A stretch of DNA of 23,666 nt. Origin: a virus. The stretch covers positions 1 through 23,666 of the IMG/VR virus record IMGVR_UViG_3300044974_000320; one strand, written 5' to 3'. Below are positions 6,667-14,421 of this stretch, piece after piece; the first letter of the stretch is position 1; the number at the start of each line of letters is the position of its first letter. The translations under genes and the position numbers were made by a program. The notes beneath the pieces are model-generated. The model worked only from the letters and a program-made list of their open reading frames with translations, searched no databases and was not told the DNA's origin.

Positions 6667-7700
6667 ACTATTTCATTATTTAACTCAATAATCCCTTCTT
6701 TTGTCTCATCATTTTTAACCACTATGATTTTCAAAACATCATTTGTGTTTATCTGAATTTGAAGTAAATCAGTACCATAATATTGATTATTTAGATACAC
6801 ATCGTATGACTCAATGTTGGTCGTTTCACCTAAATTTAAATCAACAGTATAATCAAAAATTTGTGATAAAATATTGTTACCGGCAACAAATAAAAAATTA
6901 GTTACTGTCGATTCATCCGCAATATTTTTTCTTCGACCACGAGTAAACGATTCTTTTTCAAATTCAATAACCGTTAAAACTCTTGAAACTGCCGGGGCAA
7001 CTTCAAATTCGTTTTCATCAATTAAAAATCCTAACATTGTAAAATCATAACTTTGAATATAATATTTTCTTTTATCAATACTCATAACTGATTCATCAGT
7101 AATGTTATTCATTATGATTGGAATATAATGACCTTTGATGGTTGTGTAGGCTTGACGAGAGGCAAACATTTCAAGAATGTTTTTATTTAAAGCGTTTAAT
7201 TCTCTCATTCTATTACAAATTATTTTAACACTATATGTAATATCAACAGGAACAGGTTGAGGTATTTTATATATATCCATACCATTTCTATTTCCATCCC
7301 AAGTTGGTACTTGAGCATAAAAATATTGTTTTCTATTTGGTATATTATAAATTGTTGCAGGATTTGTTCCGAATTTAACCTCAGGGTTTCTTACAACCGT
7401 AATAAATGGTGGTGACACGTTTGAATCTAAATCTTGAAAATTCCAAGTTTCTGTAAATTGTGACCAGTTTTGAGAGGTAATAAGAATATCGACCATTGGG
7501 ATTACTTGACCATCCACAATTGTTTGTAAATCATTTTGAACAAAATTTAACATACCCCCATCTAAATCGGCGTGTAAAATAGATTTTGGTAAATAAGTTC
7601 CGTCTTTATTAATTTTTTCCAATAGTTGTTCTCTTCTTGGATAAAGAGTTTTTGGAAATGTTAACGGAATTGTTTTCTTTATTTTATTTGGTAATGGCAT
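6663..7700 (-). CDS. Probable tail completion / sheath-terminator protein (gp15 position)
   Basis: A 345-aa soluble protein. The middle (about residues 145-250) looks strongly conserved: ITYSVKIICNRMRELNALN, then a GHYIPIIMNN segment, and YDFTMLGFLIDENEFEV. The last 70 residues look like a separate beta-rich domain (NIESYDVYLNNQYYGTD). I cannot name the family with certainty. It lies directly upstream of the sheath gene in the transcription direction, where T4 has gene 15 (tail terminator), which suggests a tail-completion or sheath-stabilising role. The ATG at 7700 is one base from the upstream gene's stop. A promoter-like motif (7713-7722) lies inside that upstream gene, so it can be transcribed independently. 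An alternative is another neck or baseplate component. Confidence 0.6.
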   Translation of the reverse strand: MPLPNKIKKTIPLTFPKTLYPRREQLLEKINKDGTYLPKSILHADLDGGMLNFVQNDLQTIVDGQVIPMVDILITSQNWSQFTETWNFQDLDSNVSPPFITVVRNPEVKFGTNPATIYNIPNRKQYFYAQVPTWDGNRNGMDIYKIPQPVPVDITYSVKIICNRMRELNALNKNILEMFASRQAYTTIKGHYIPIIMNNITDESVMSIDKRKYYIQSYDFTMLGFLIDENEFEVAPAVSRVLTVIEFEKESFTRGRRKNIADESTVTNFLFVAGNNILSQIFDYTVDLNLGETTNIESYDVYLNNQYYGTDLLQIQINTNDVLKIIVVKNDETKEGIIELNNEIV

Positions 7701-7701
7701 G

Positions 7702-8238
7702 TTATTGTTTTGTTATAAATATTTTGTCTCTTAAATTTATCATTTCAACTTCACCGGCACGATATATTGGTTCTTCGGTGTCTTTTACAACATAAGAGTT
7801 ATATTTGTAAGGATTATAGGTAACGATATTATTATTTGGTTGAGATGGTAAATCCTCACAAGGGTGTTTACAATAATCATCTAAAGTTCCAATCACAAAT
7901 GAATGAACGTTTTTTCGTTTTTCTTTTAATACTTTTTCTCTACCACCTTGTCTAACTCTAAATTCAACATCTGATAATTTAACATAGTCAGCGTGAATTA
8001 TTACACGACCTTTATAAATGATTGAAAATGTGTGTTTATGCAAATTGTAATACAACATCACTTTTTTTCCAACATATTCTTTTTCTTGATTATCGTGACC
8101 ACACTTGTGGCAGATATAAGGGTCGTTTCCTCCGTCGGATAACGCCCAAGACCAACCACACTCGTCACAAATTACTTCTTTATTTGTGACAGTTTCTAAT
8201 AGTTTTCTATATTGATTTTCGTTAATAATTATTTTCAT
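7702..8238 (-). CDS. Zinc-ribbon phage protein with an MKIIINE-type N-terminus
   Basis: A 178-aa protein. Residues 1-15 are MKIIINENQYRKLLE, very like the start of the next gene upstream. A four-Cys zinc ribbon follows: C24-x-x-C27 and C43-x-x-C46, with GGNDPY between. A basic C-terminal domain (about 55-178) contains MLYYNLHKHTFSI and a Lys/Arg-rich KEKRKNVHSF. I recall similar proteins in phages but not an assigned function. The gene's first 17 bases overlap the end of the upstream gene (8222-8238), so the two are translationally linked. The isoleucine-rich start with I-N-E could be a capsid-targeting peptide (see findings). The CDS is well supported; function is unknown. Confidence 0.8.
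   Translation of the reverse strand: MKIIINENQYRKLLETVTNKEVICDECGWSWALSDGGNDPYICHKCGHDNQEKEYVGKKVMLYYNLHKHTFSIIYKGRVIIHADYVKLSDVEFRVRQGGREKVLKEKRKNVHSFVIGTLDDYCKHPCEDLPSQPNNNIVTYNPYKYNSYVVKDTEEPIYRAGEVEMINLRDKIFITKQ
7713..7722 (-). promoter_or_regulatory. Promoter-like motif inside the zinc-ribbon gene, for the 345-aa gene
   Basis: The minus strand reads ATATTTATAA followed by CAAAACAATAAC and the ATG at 7700. It lies in the last codons of the upstream gene. Confidence 0.45.
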
Positions 8239-8632
8239 AATCGTAATATGTTGAAATTGTTTTAACCGGTAAATTAAAATTATCTTGGAACCATTTTTTC
8301 ATTGGTTCTTCCCAATGATTACCAAACATATTATCCAAATGTTTGGAGTATTCCCCCAAAACTTCTAAAATCGGAGCGTCTTTATAATAACCGGAGTGTG
8401 TATCATAATATTCCTTTTCAAAATAATGAAATACCATATCTGAATCATATTCTCCTTGCCAATCACCCTGATAAAAAATTAAAAAGTTTTCATTTTCGCT
8501 ATTAATATCCGGATATCCATCTTCATCTTCATCCACACCATAAACCCAACCCATTTCACTTGGATTAAATGTTTTATCAATATAATTGTATATTGAATTG
8601 AATAGTTTATTTTCTGTTATTATTAGTTTCAT
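8222..8632 (-). CDS. Acidic hypothetical protein with an MKLIITE-type N-terminus
   Basis: A 136-aa protein of unknown family. It begins MKLIITENKLFNSIYNYID, matching the start of the 178-aa protein downstream (MK-x-I-I-x-E-N). The rest is strongly acidic and aromatic (GVDEDEDGYPDINSENEN, DWQGEYDSD, many Tyr and Trp), with no signal peptide or membrane segment. Its ATG overlaps the stop of the preceding gene by one base (8632) and its 3' end overlaps the next gene by 17 bases, so it belongs to one tightly coupled unit with both neighbours. The shared N-terminus suggests a common targeting or processing signal; the body may be a packaged or accessory protein. Function is unknown. Confidence 0.75.
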   Translation of the reverse strand: MKLIITENKLFNSIYNYIDKTFNPSEMGWVYGVDEDEDGYPDINSENENFLIFYQGDWQGEYDSDMVFHYFEKEYYDTHSGYYKDAPILEVLGEYSKHLDNMFGNHWEEPMKKWFQDNFNLPVKTISTYYDYENNY

Positions 8633-9147
8633 TATAATCCTCTAAATTCGTTTTCCGTTACCGGAGTTGCAACATATGATTTATAAAATGGTTTATAACC
8701 GGCGTATGTATGTTTATTATCTGAATTAATTCTTCCGTCGTCACTTACCACATAATATCTTACTTTACTTTCAGTTTCATAATAACCAATATAATCTCCA
8801 TAATTAATTTGAATATTCAAATCATTAAGTTGAGCCGCGTAAACCGCAAACTTCATATTACCAGGTTCTGATTGTGTAATTTTTGAATTACCCAAGTATT
8901 TTGTTTCAGGCGGTAGTATTTGAACATAAGCTTTAAACTCAATGGGTGGTAAATATTTTATACCATCAGTCATTACCTCACCATAAACATCATCTGTTTT
9001 GGTTTTCAATCTATCTATCTTATAAAGGACTAATGTAAAGTTCATATCACCATACAACCATTCCTCACCCATAGAGATGTCTAAATCGTAATCCTCCGCT
9101 CCAAAGAACTTTCCTATCCTTGTTATTGGTACTAAATTTCTACTCAT
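8632..9147 (-). CDS. Probable neck / head-tail connector protein
   Basis: A 171-aa protein starting at ATG 9147 (MSRNLVPITRIGKFFGAEDYDLD), overlapping the end of the preceding gene by eight bases. A longer in-frame start at 9201 is rejected because it would lie deep inside that gene and adds a basic, unconvincing peptide. The protein is beta-rich: EEWLYGDMNFTLVLYKIDRLK, then INYGDYIGYYETESKVRY, SDNKHTYAGYKPFY and a C-terminal NEFRGL. It reads like a virion connector subunit. Position (upstream of tail completion, sheath and tube) corresponds to the head-completion genes 13-14 region of T4-like maps. Sequence similarity to T4 gp13 or gp14 is not evident to me, so the name rests mainly on synteny. 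Confidence 0.6.
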   Translation of the reverse strand: MSRNLVPITRIGKFFGAEDYDLDISMGEEWLYGDMNFTLVLYKIDRLKTKTDDVYGEVMTDGIKYLPPIEFKAYVQILPPETKYLGNSKITQSEPGNMKFAVYAAQLNDLNIQINYGDYIGYYETESKVRYYVVSDDGRINSDNKHTYAGYKPFYKSYVATPVTENEFRGL

Positions 9148-9475
9148 CTTGATATTTTTTTTGTCTTTCGTAATATGATTCCGATTGAGTGCTTGAGTCA
9201 ATAATTATAACATTAATTGCAAAATAATCTTTTATAGTTTTTTGTATTTCATGATTCCACTCATATCTGTAAGCAACAGGAATTGAATTTCGGTCAGAAT
9301 TAACTTTTAAATATTTACTGTCATCAGGGACAACATATGTTACCCTCATATAATATTCGTCACCAGTATCATCAGTAGGTCTTAATTCATAAGTAAGTTC
9401 AGACACACCATTAGGTTTAATGTGCTTTATCATTTTATTTATTAATCTTTCTAATGTTTCTTGTTCCATTCTCAT
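9140..9475 (-). CDS. Small virion-block protein of unknown function
   Basis: A 111-aa protein, first in the minus-strand structural unit. From ATG 9475 it reads MRMEQETLERLINKMIKHI; a second ATG at 9469 (MEQET) is equally plausible because the promoter-like motif (9477-9490) ends one base before the first ATG. A short N-terminal helix is followed by alternating beta segments (ELTYELRP, YYMRVTYVVP, AINVIIIDSS) and an acidic/basic tail ending KKYQDE. There are no Cys residues or membrane segments. Its end overlaps the connector-type gene by eight bases. A head-completion or tail-joining role is possible from context only. Confidence 0.65.
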   Translation of the reverse strand: MRMEQETLERLINKMIKHIKPNGVSELTYELRPTDDTGDEYYMRVTYVVPDDSKYLKVNSDRNSIPVAYRYEWNHEIQKTIKDYFAINVIIIDSSTQSESYYERQKKYQDE

Positions 9476-9476
9476 A

Positions 9477-9490
9477 TATTGATAAATATT
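9477..9490 (-). promoter_or_regulatory. Promoter-like motif of the connector unit
   Basis: The minus strand reads AATATTTATCAATA, identical to the 14-mer before the sheath gene. It is almost in contact with the first ATG (9475), implying a leaderless or near-leaderless transcript or use of the ATG at 9469. Confidence 0.5.
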
Positions 9491-9525
9491 AAATAATTTA
9501 TTATATTTCTATTAAAAGATTAAAT

Positions 9526-11301
9526 TTGGAAAACAATACATCTGAAAATAGTAATCTTACGTTAGAACAACGTGCGTTAACTCTCCTTGAAACTTACGAG
9601 GGGGCGAATAACTATATCCTTAAATTAAAATTTCAAAAGGAAAGTAATAAAAGATTTTACCCTACTCGAGCACAATCTGATTATATTATAAATTATTATG
9701 AGGTCATACCAAAGGTAGCTAAACGTTGGGTAGATTTAGACCCGTACTTTGCTAAAAAGATTGCCGATGAAAAATTACTACTAAAAATTCCTGAACAGGT
9801 ATGGGTTGAAAAGCTATTAGTTGAGAAAGAAAAATCCTATCACGTTTGGGGTAAAATTTTAGAGGGTGAAACCATCCACGAATTTTGGCTACCTAAAGGT
9901 GCTTTAATCAAAACACACACAATTAAAGATGTTAAAATTGATTACGAAAAATATTCACATCGACCACCACTAAACCATCAAAAAGAGGCTATTGAGAAAT
10001 TAGCCGGTTCCAAAAGATTTATTCTCGCTGACGATATGGGTCTTGGGAAGACAACGGCAACTATAATTGCTGCGTTAGAAACAGGTGCCAAAAAAATTCT
10101 AATAATTTGTCCGGCATCCTTAAAAATTAACTGGCAACGTGAGATAGAAAACTATTCCGATAGAAGTGTTTATATTTCTGAGAGTAAAAATTGGTCTAAC
10201 GAACACGATTTTGTTATCGTAAATTACGATATACTCAAAAATTTTTATGACCTCAAAGATAAAGATAATTCTTTAATTACCAAAGGTGAATTTGATTTAA
10301 TTATCTTGGATGAGGCACATTATGTTAGTAATGGTACCGCCGCAAGAACAAAATTGGTTAATAGTTTCACAAAAAAATGTGAAAGAGTTTGGTTATTAAC
10401 CGGGACACCGATGACTAACCGACCGATGAACTATTTTAACCTATTGTCTATTATTGAAAGTCCGGTGGCTCAGAATTGGATGGCTTACGCAATTAGATAT
10501 TGTCAGGGTTATCAGTTCACCGCGGGAACTCGTAAAATATGGAATGTAACCGGAGCATCAAACTTGGAAGAATTAAGAGACCGAACATCAAGACAAGTTT
10601 TACGTAGATTAAAAACAGATGTTTTAGATTTACCTGAAAAAATTATTACACCGGTTTACCTAAGATTAAAGTCAAAACTTTATGAAGGGTTAATGGGTGA
10701 GTATTATGATTGGTACAACAAAAACCCTGATGAATCAACCTCTTTAACAGTCCAATTCAGTAAGTTAATGAAAGTTCGTCAAGTGATTGCCGAAGAAAAA
10801 ATTAAAGATACTATAGAATTGGCTGAAAATATTTTGGAACAAGACAAAAAAGTTATTATCTTTACCAACTTTACCGAAACATTAAATAGAATTGCCGACC
10901 ATTTTGGGAAACAAGCTGTAAGATTAGATGGTTCAACATCAAAACCTCAAAGACAATATGCTGTAGACCAATTTCAAGATAATGAAAAAATTAAAGTGTT
11001 TGTTGGAAACGTGAAAGCAGCCGGTGTTGGTATTACACTAACCGCCGCTGAAGCCGTAATCATTAATGACCTATCATTTGTTCCGGGTGATTTAGCACAA
11101 GCGGAAGACCGAGCATACAGATACGGACAAAAAAATTCAGTGTCGGTTTACTATCCAATTTTTGATAACACCATCGAGGCTATTATTTATGATATGGTAA
11201 ATGAGAAGAAACAAAACATTGGAACGGTTATGGGAGATAACATTGGTGAGAGTGGTGACTTCATTGAAGAACTTATGAATAAAATCAACACCCGAAGATA
11301 A
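9526..11301 (+). CDS. SNF2-family DNA helicase / translocase
   Basis: A 591-aa superfamily 2 ATPase of SNF2 type. It has Walker A in DDMGLGKTT (G172-K175), DEAH box in ILDEAHY (D262-H265), motif III in LLTGTPMTN, motif V in GVGITLTAAE and motif VI in QAEDRAYRYGQ (525-535). Spacing and motifs resemble the SMARCAL1/HARP-like subgroup, which anneal or remodel branched DNA; in a phage it could serve replication-fork or recombination work like T4 UvsW. Residues 1-145 form a separate N-terminal domain. The start is a TTG at 9526: an in-frame TAA lies about 30 bases upstream and the first in-frame ATG is at the Walker A region, too late to be the start. It is the first gene of the plus-strand block, divergent from the connector unit. 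Confidence 0.92.
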   Translation: MENNTSENSNLTLEQRALTLLETYEGANNYILKLKFQKESNKRFYPTRAQSDYIINYYEVIPKVAKRWVDLDPYFAKKIADEKLLLKIPEQVWVEKLLVEKEKSYHVWGKILEGETIHEFWLPKGALIKTHTIKDVKIDYEKYSHRPPLNHQKEAIEKLAGSKRFILADDMGLGKTTATIIAALETGAKKILIICPASLKINWQREIENYSDRSVYISESKNWSNEHDFVIVNYDILKNFYDLKDKDNSLITKGEFDLIILDEAHYVSNGTAARTKLVNSFTKKCERVWLLTGTPMTNRPMNYFNLLSIIESPVAQNWMAYAIRYCQGYQFTAGTRKIWNVTGASNLEELRDRTSRQVLRRLKTDVLDLPEKIITPVYLRLKSKLYEGLMGEYYDWYNKNPDESTSLTVQFSKLMKVRQVIAEEKIKDTIELAENILEQDKKVIIFTNFTETLNRIADHFGKQAVRLDGSTSKPQRQYAVDQFQDNEKIKVFVGNVKAAGVGITLTAAEAVIINDLSFVPGDLAQAEDRAYRYGQKNSVSVYYPIFDNTIEAIIYDMVNEKKQNIGTVMGDNIGESGDFIEELMNKINTRR

Positions 11302-11313
11302 TCTATTTGTTGA

Positions 11314-11324
11314 GATATTTATAA
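11314..11324 (+). promoter_or_regulatory. Promoter-like motif before the SOD-nuclease gene
   Basis: GATATTTATAA, 19 bases before the ATG at 11344, followed by GAAATAAATAACAAGCCGA. The 11-mer is identical to the one before the neck gene (12881-12891). Confidence 0.5.
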
Positions 11325-11343
11325 GAAATAAATAACAAGCCGA

Positions 11344-12882
11344 ATGAAACATATTGAAAATAAAATCAAACTCATTACGGAAGAGATTCAAAATGTTGAA
11401 AAACAAGAGAATGAAACACTCTTTCTTAATGAGATGAAAAAGATAGGAATCGACAAATTACCATATTCCTATTCAGCACTAAAGCAATTTATTGATGCTG
11501 AAACAATGAACTACCATTATAACAAACATTATAAAGGTTATGTAGATAAACTAAACGCCGCTCTTAAAAACAAAGATTACGGTGATTTAGAACTTGAAGA
11601 AATAGTTAAATCCATCAGTAGATTTAATAAAACAATCAAAGATAATGCCGGAGGAGCGTTTAACCACGCATTGTTTTGGAAAATGTTATCCCCAAAAACT
11701 CAAACCCCAAATGGTGAAGTAATCAAACAAATCAAAAAAGATTTTAATACCTTTGCCAACTTTAAAAAAGAATTTGAAACTGTTGCAAAAGAAAGATTTG
11801 GTTCTGGATGGGTTTGGTTAGTCCTAACAAAAAGAAACACCTTAAAAATCGTATCTACAGCAAATCAAGAAAATCCATTAATGAATACTATTGAGGATGG
11901 TGGATATCCTGTGTTAGGGTTAGATTTATGGGAACACGCTTACTACCTAAAATACAGAAACAAAAAAGATGATTACATTAAAAACTTTTGGAAATGTGTA
12001 AATTGGGAATTTGTTAACAAATTATATATAATGAGAGTTGATAATAAATTAAATGAAAGTGCCGAATTAAAATCTGTTATTTCTGAAGGTAAATCTGAAA
12101 GATGTAGTAGAGAAATGAACGAAGCAATTCGTATGGTATTCAACATCAATCCAAAAGTTAAAACAATCTTCAAAGACGGAATTAACAGAATGTTAAAAGA
12201 AGTTTTCCCTGACAATTATTATGGAAATAATGAATATGACGAAGGAGAAGTTTCCGGAGTATATGATTTAGAAACTCAAGGTCGTTCAGTTTTAAATAAA
12301 CTAAACACAAACTATAGTTGTTTTTGTATTTTACTTAATGATGTTAATCAAGTTCTAAAAGCCAAACAATTACCTGAAATAAAAATGATTGGACTAAAAC
12401 CATTTGAACAAATAAGTGAAGTTAGAAAACTTGTAGATGTTTTAGATGAATACAAATTTAGAATATTTTCACAAAAATCATCCACATTCCAAAATCTTAT
12501 GAAAGTTTTAACCCAAACTAATAGTTGGGGACAATCAAGAGAAGATAAAACTATTGAAATATTAAAAAGACAATTCGGTGACGACAATGTTAATGCTGTC
12601 GGCAAACTTGGAAGTAAAGAGGATATGATTGGTGGTGTTGATTGTGAAGTAATTGTTGATGGTGTTAAAAAAACGGCACAAATAAAACCATATACCGGAG
12701 AAAAAGAAATAAAAGATTCAATAATGATTTTAGGGACAGGAAATGTTAAGAGATACTCTACCGATTGGTTAATTTTTACTCGTAATAATAAAGAAGTTTT
12801 GGTCTTTGACAATAAACATTCAAAAATAATGGACGGTCAGTTTATTTTCCCTAAAGAAGACCTGATTTATACATTAAGTTGA
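11344..12882 (+). CDS. Superoxide dismutase fused to a PD-(D/E)xK nuclease-like domain
   Basis: A 512-aa fusion. Residues about 35-235 are a complete Fe/Mn superoxide dismutase starting at LPYSYSALKQFID. Metal ligands are H58 (NYHYNKHY), H108 (NHALFW), D194 and H198 (DLWEHAYY), with gateway Y66 also present. Gly-Gly before NHALFW and Gln in STANQ (Q175) fit the Mn-type or cambialistic subclass. Such enzymes convert superoxide to peroxide and oxygen. Residues about 236-512 are extra: a helical linker, then a C-terminal domain with GGVDCEV (D433, E435) and QIKPY (Q446-x-K448), preceded by helix REDKTIEILKRQFG, resembling a PD-(D/E)xK nuclease core. The first 30 residues (MKHIENKIKLITEE) precede the SOD fold and contain I-T-E. 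It has its own promoter motif. The nuclease call is from motif spacing only. Confidence 0.88.
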   Translation: MKHIENKIKLITEEIQNVEKQENETLFLNEMKKIGIDKLPYSYSALKQFIDAETMNYHYNKHYKGYVDKLNAALKNKDYGDLELEEIVKSISRFNKTIKDNAGGAFNHALFWKMLSPKTQTPNGEVIKQIKKDFNTFANFKKEFETVAKERFGSGWVWLVLTKRNTLKIVSTANQENPLMNTIEDGGYPVLGLDLWEHAYYLKYRNKKDDYIKNFWKCVNWEFVNKLYIMRVDNKLNESAELKSVISEGKSERCSREMNEAIRMVFNINPKVKTIFKDGINRMLKEVFPDNYYGNNEYDEGEVSGVYDLETQGRSVLNKLNTNYSCFCILLNDVNQVLKAKQLPEIKMIGLKPFEQISEVRKLVDVLDEYKFRIFSQKSSTFQNLMKVLTQTNSWGQSREDKTIEILKRQFGDDNVNAVGKLGSKEDMIGGVDCEVIVDGVKKTAQIKPYTGEKEIKDSIMILGTGNVKRYSTDWLIFTRNNKEVLVFDNKHSKIMDGQFIFPKEDLIYTLS

Positions 12883-12891
12883 TATTTATAA
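12881..12891 (+). promoter_or_regulatory. Promoter-like motif before the neck gene
   Basis: GATATTTATAA overlaps the TGA stop of the preceding gene and is followed by AATAAAAACGTT and the ATG at 12904. It is the same 11-mer as at 11314-11324. Confidence 0.5.
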
Positions 12892-12903
12892 AATAAAAAC
12901 GTT

Positions 12904-14046
12904 ATGGCAATATTAACTGGTGCAACATACCAAACGGCAATTATACCGGAACCGGAAAGAACTAAATTATACACAAGAATTAAACACTTACTTGGTGCCC
13001 CATTAAGAAGTATTGAATTAGAAGACGAACAAATGGATAGTTTATTAGAATTATCTATCGGTGACTATTCACAATATATCCAAGATTGGTTAATCGAATC
13101 TCAATGGACTTCTTTATACAACTTAAATTTAGATACTGAATCATTATCAAGAGCGTTCATCACTAAAAGTTTAGATTGGGAAACAAGATATACTTACGCA
13201 TACTCGAAAATTGTTGGGTTACAAGCCGGTGGTGATTGGGTATTAAAGAAAGATTTTGTTCAATTAGTTCCAAACCAACAAATATATGAAATCCCTGCAA
13301 ACCGAGAAATAAATGAAGTGTTATGGTTTACACCATCAACATTAAACGGACTTTTATTTGACCCATGGACTTTTGGTGGTTTAGGTGGTGGTGGTTTTGG
13401 TGGACCGGGTGGTTTCGCTCAAATGGGTGCGTCAGGTTCATATTTTATGATGCCAGCATTTGATATGTTATTGAGAATGCAAGAGATTAATATCCAACGA
13501 AGAATTATTGCGGGAGATTTAACATATACGATAACAGCGTTACCTGAAGGTAAAAAAGCTCTTCACTTAATGAACACACCTGGTGGTAAATTTGACTTTG
13601 GTAACCAAGAAATGACAAGAGGTAAAGTATGGTATTGGTATTATGATGTTGGTCCGGCTGATAGAGATAATTGTTTAAAAAACAATCCGGATATTATTAA
13701 ATTACCATCGGATGTTCCAATTGATTCAATGTCTTGGATTGACTTAAATAATCCTTCACAACAATTTGTTAGAAGATGGTTTACCGCTTATTGTAAAGAA
13801 ACATTATCAAGAGTTAGAGGTAAATTTAGTGGTAACATTAAAACACCTGATAGTGAATTAACGATGGATTACGCAACTTTAGCAACTGAAGGTAAAGATG
13901 AAAAATCTAAACTTGAAGAAGAACTAAAATTACGATTAGAAAGATTAAGACCAGATAAAATGATGGAACGTGAAGCATTACTTGCAGAAAATTTAAACAA
14001 ACAACTTAAATTTAGAGCAATGCCAAGACAAATTTATGTAATATAA
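12904..14046 (+). CDS. Probable neck / head-tail connector protein with a Gly-rich loop
   Basis: A 380-aa protein. The N-terminus carries RIKHLLGAPLRSIELEDEQ followed by LLELSIGDYSQYI. This resembles the LGAP-x-x-x-V-E-L-x-D-x-Q pattern I recall from neck or virion connector proteins of large myophages. A Gly-rich stretch (about residues 157-176, GGLGGGGFGGPGG) interrupts a beta region and is likely an exposed flexible loop. The C-terminal 60 residues are charged and helical (KLEEELKLRLERLRPDKMM), with a possible coiled coil. There is no membrane segment. It is followed after three bases by the 123-aa gene, so the two are one unit ended by the terminator at 14420. The exact T4 equivalent (perhaps gp13) is uncertain. 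Confidence 0.65.
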   Translation: MAILTGATYQTAIIPEPERTKLYTRIKHLLGAPLRSIELEDEQMDSLLELSIGDYSQYIQDWLIESQWTSLYNLNLDTESLSRAFITKSLDWETRYTYAYSKIVGLQAGGDWVLKKDFVQLVPNQQIYEIPANREINEVLWFTPSTLNGLLFDPWTFGGLGGGGFGGPGGFAQMGASGSYFMMPAFDMLLRMQEINIQRRIIAGDLTYTITALPEGKKALHLMNTPGGKFDFGNQEMTRGKVWYWYYDVGPADRDNCLKNNPDIIKLPSDVPIDSMSWIDLNNPSQQFVRRWFTAYCKETLSRVRGKFSGNIKTPDSELTMDYATLATEGKDEKSKLEEELKLRLERLRPDKMMEREALLAENLNKQLKFRAMPRQIYVI

Positions 14047-14049
14047 TTT

Positions 14050-14421
14050 ATGAATACTATAACTCAAAGATTAACAAGAAAAACAATTAACGACCGACGA
14101 TTTTTAGGTAATGCTTTAATCGAGATAGAAAATGATGAAGTATTACCTATGAAAAAAATTATTACTGAATCAAATTATAGAACAAATGGTGAAGTTCTAA
14201 TTGTTGTTAAAGATATTGAATCTTGTAATATTATATTAGATTCTAACACTACAGAACATATTATTATTAAAGCATTAACCAAAGTTTTTATTAGACCTAG
14301 TTCAGGTAAAATTGATGAGTACTATGATGAAATATTTATTGATTGGGGAGCTTGTGTTGAATTTTATATGTTAGAAAATAATTGGTACATCGTCTCATCA
14401 GATGGTTTAAAATTAGAATAA
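14050..14421 (+). CDS. Small beta-rich conserved phage protein
   Basis: A 123-aa protein. From about residue 40 it is mostly beta strands: GEVLIVVKDIESCNIILDS, TTEHIIIKALTKVFI, then SGKIDEYYDEIFIDWGACVEF and a C-terminal WYIVSSDGLKLE. The last portion has the feel of a phage fibre or virion decoration fold (a compact beta-helix end). I recall similar C-termini in phage proteins of unknown role. The start at ATG 14050 lies three bases after the neck gene's stop, so it is co-transcribed with it; an internal ATG at residue 33 is possible but has no better leader. A strong terminator follows directly. Confidence 0.7.
   Translation: MNTITQRLTRKTINDRRFLGNALIEIENDEVLPMKKIITESNYRTNGEVLIVVKDIESCNIILDSNTTEHIIIKALTKVFIRPSSGKIDEYYDEIFIDWGACVEFYMLENNWYIVSSDGLKLE

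Noticed and set aside
9148-9201. Longer start of the connector-type protein
   Set aside because: It would overlap the preceding gene by 62 bases. The ATG at 9147 gives an 8-base overlap and a natural N-terminus.
11973-12812. Antisense open frames over the SOD fusion gene (11973-12215 and 12348-12812, minus)
   Set aside because: They lie wholly inside a strongly supported gene, have no promoter-like motif or leader, and their translations resemble no protein.
14146-14175. Internal MKKIITES in the 123-aa protein as another packaging leader
   Set aside because: It lies at residue 33 and leads directly into the protein's beta fold; the upstream ATG is well placed after the neck gene. The similarity to the MK-x-I-I-x-E leaders is probably chance.
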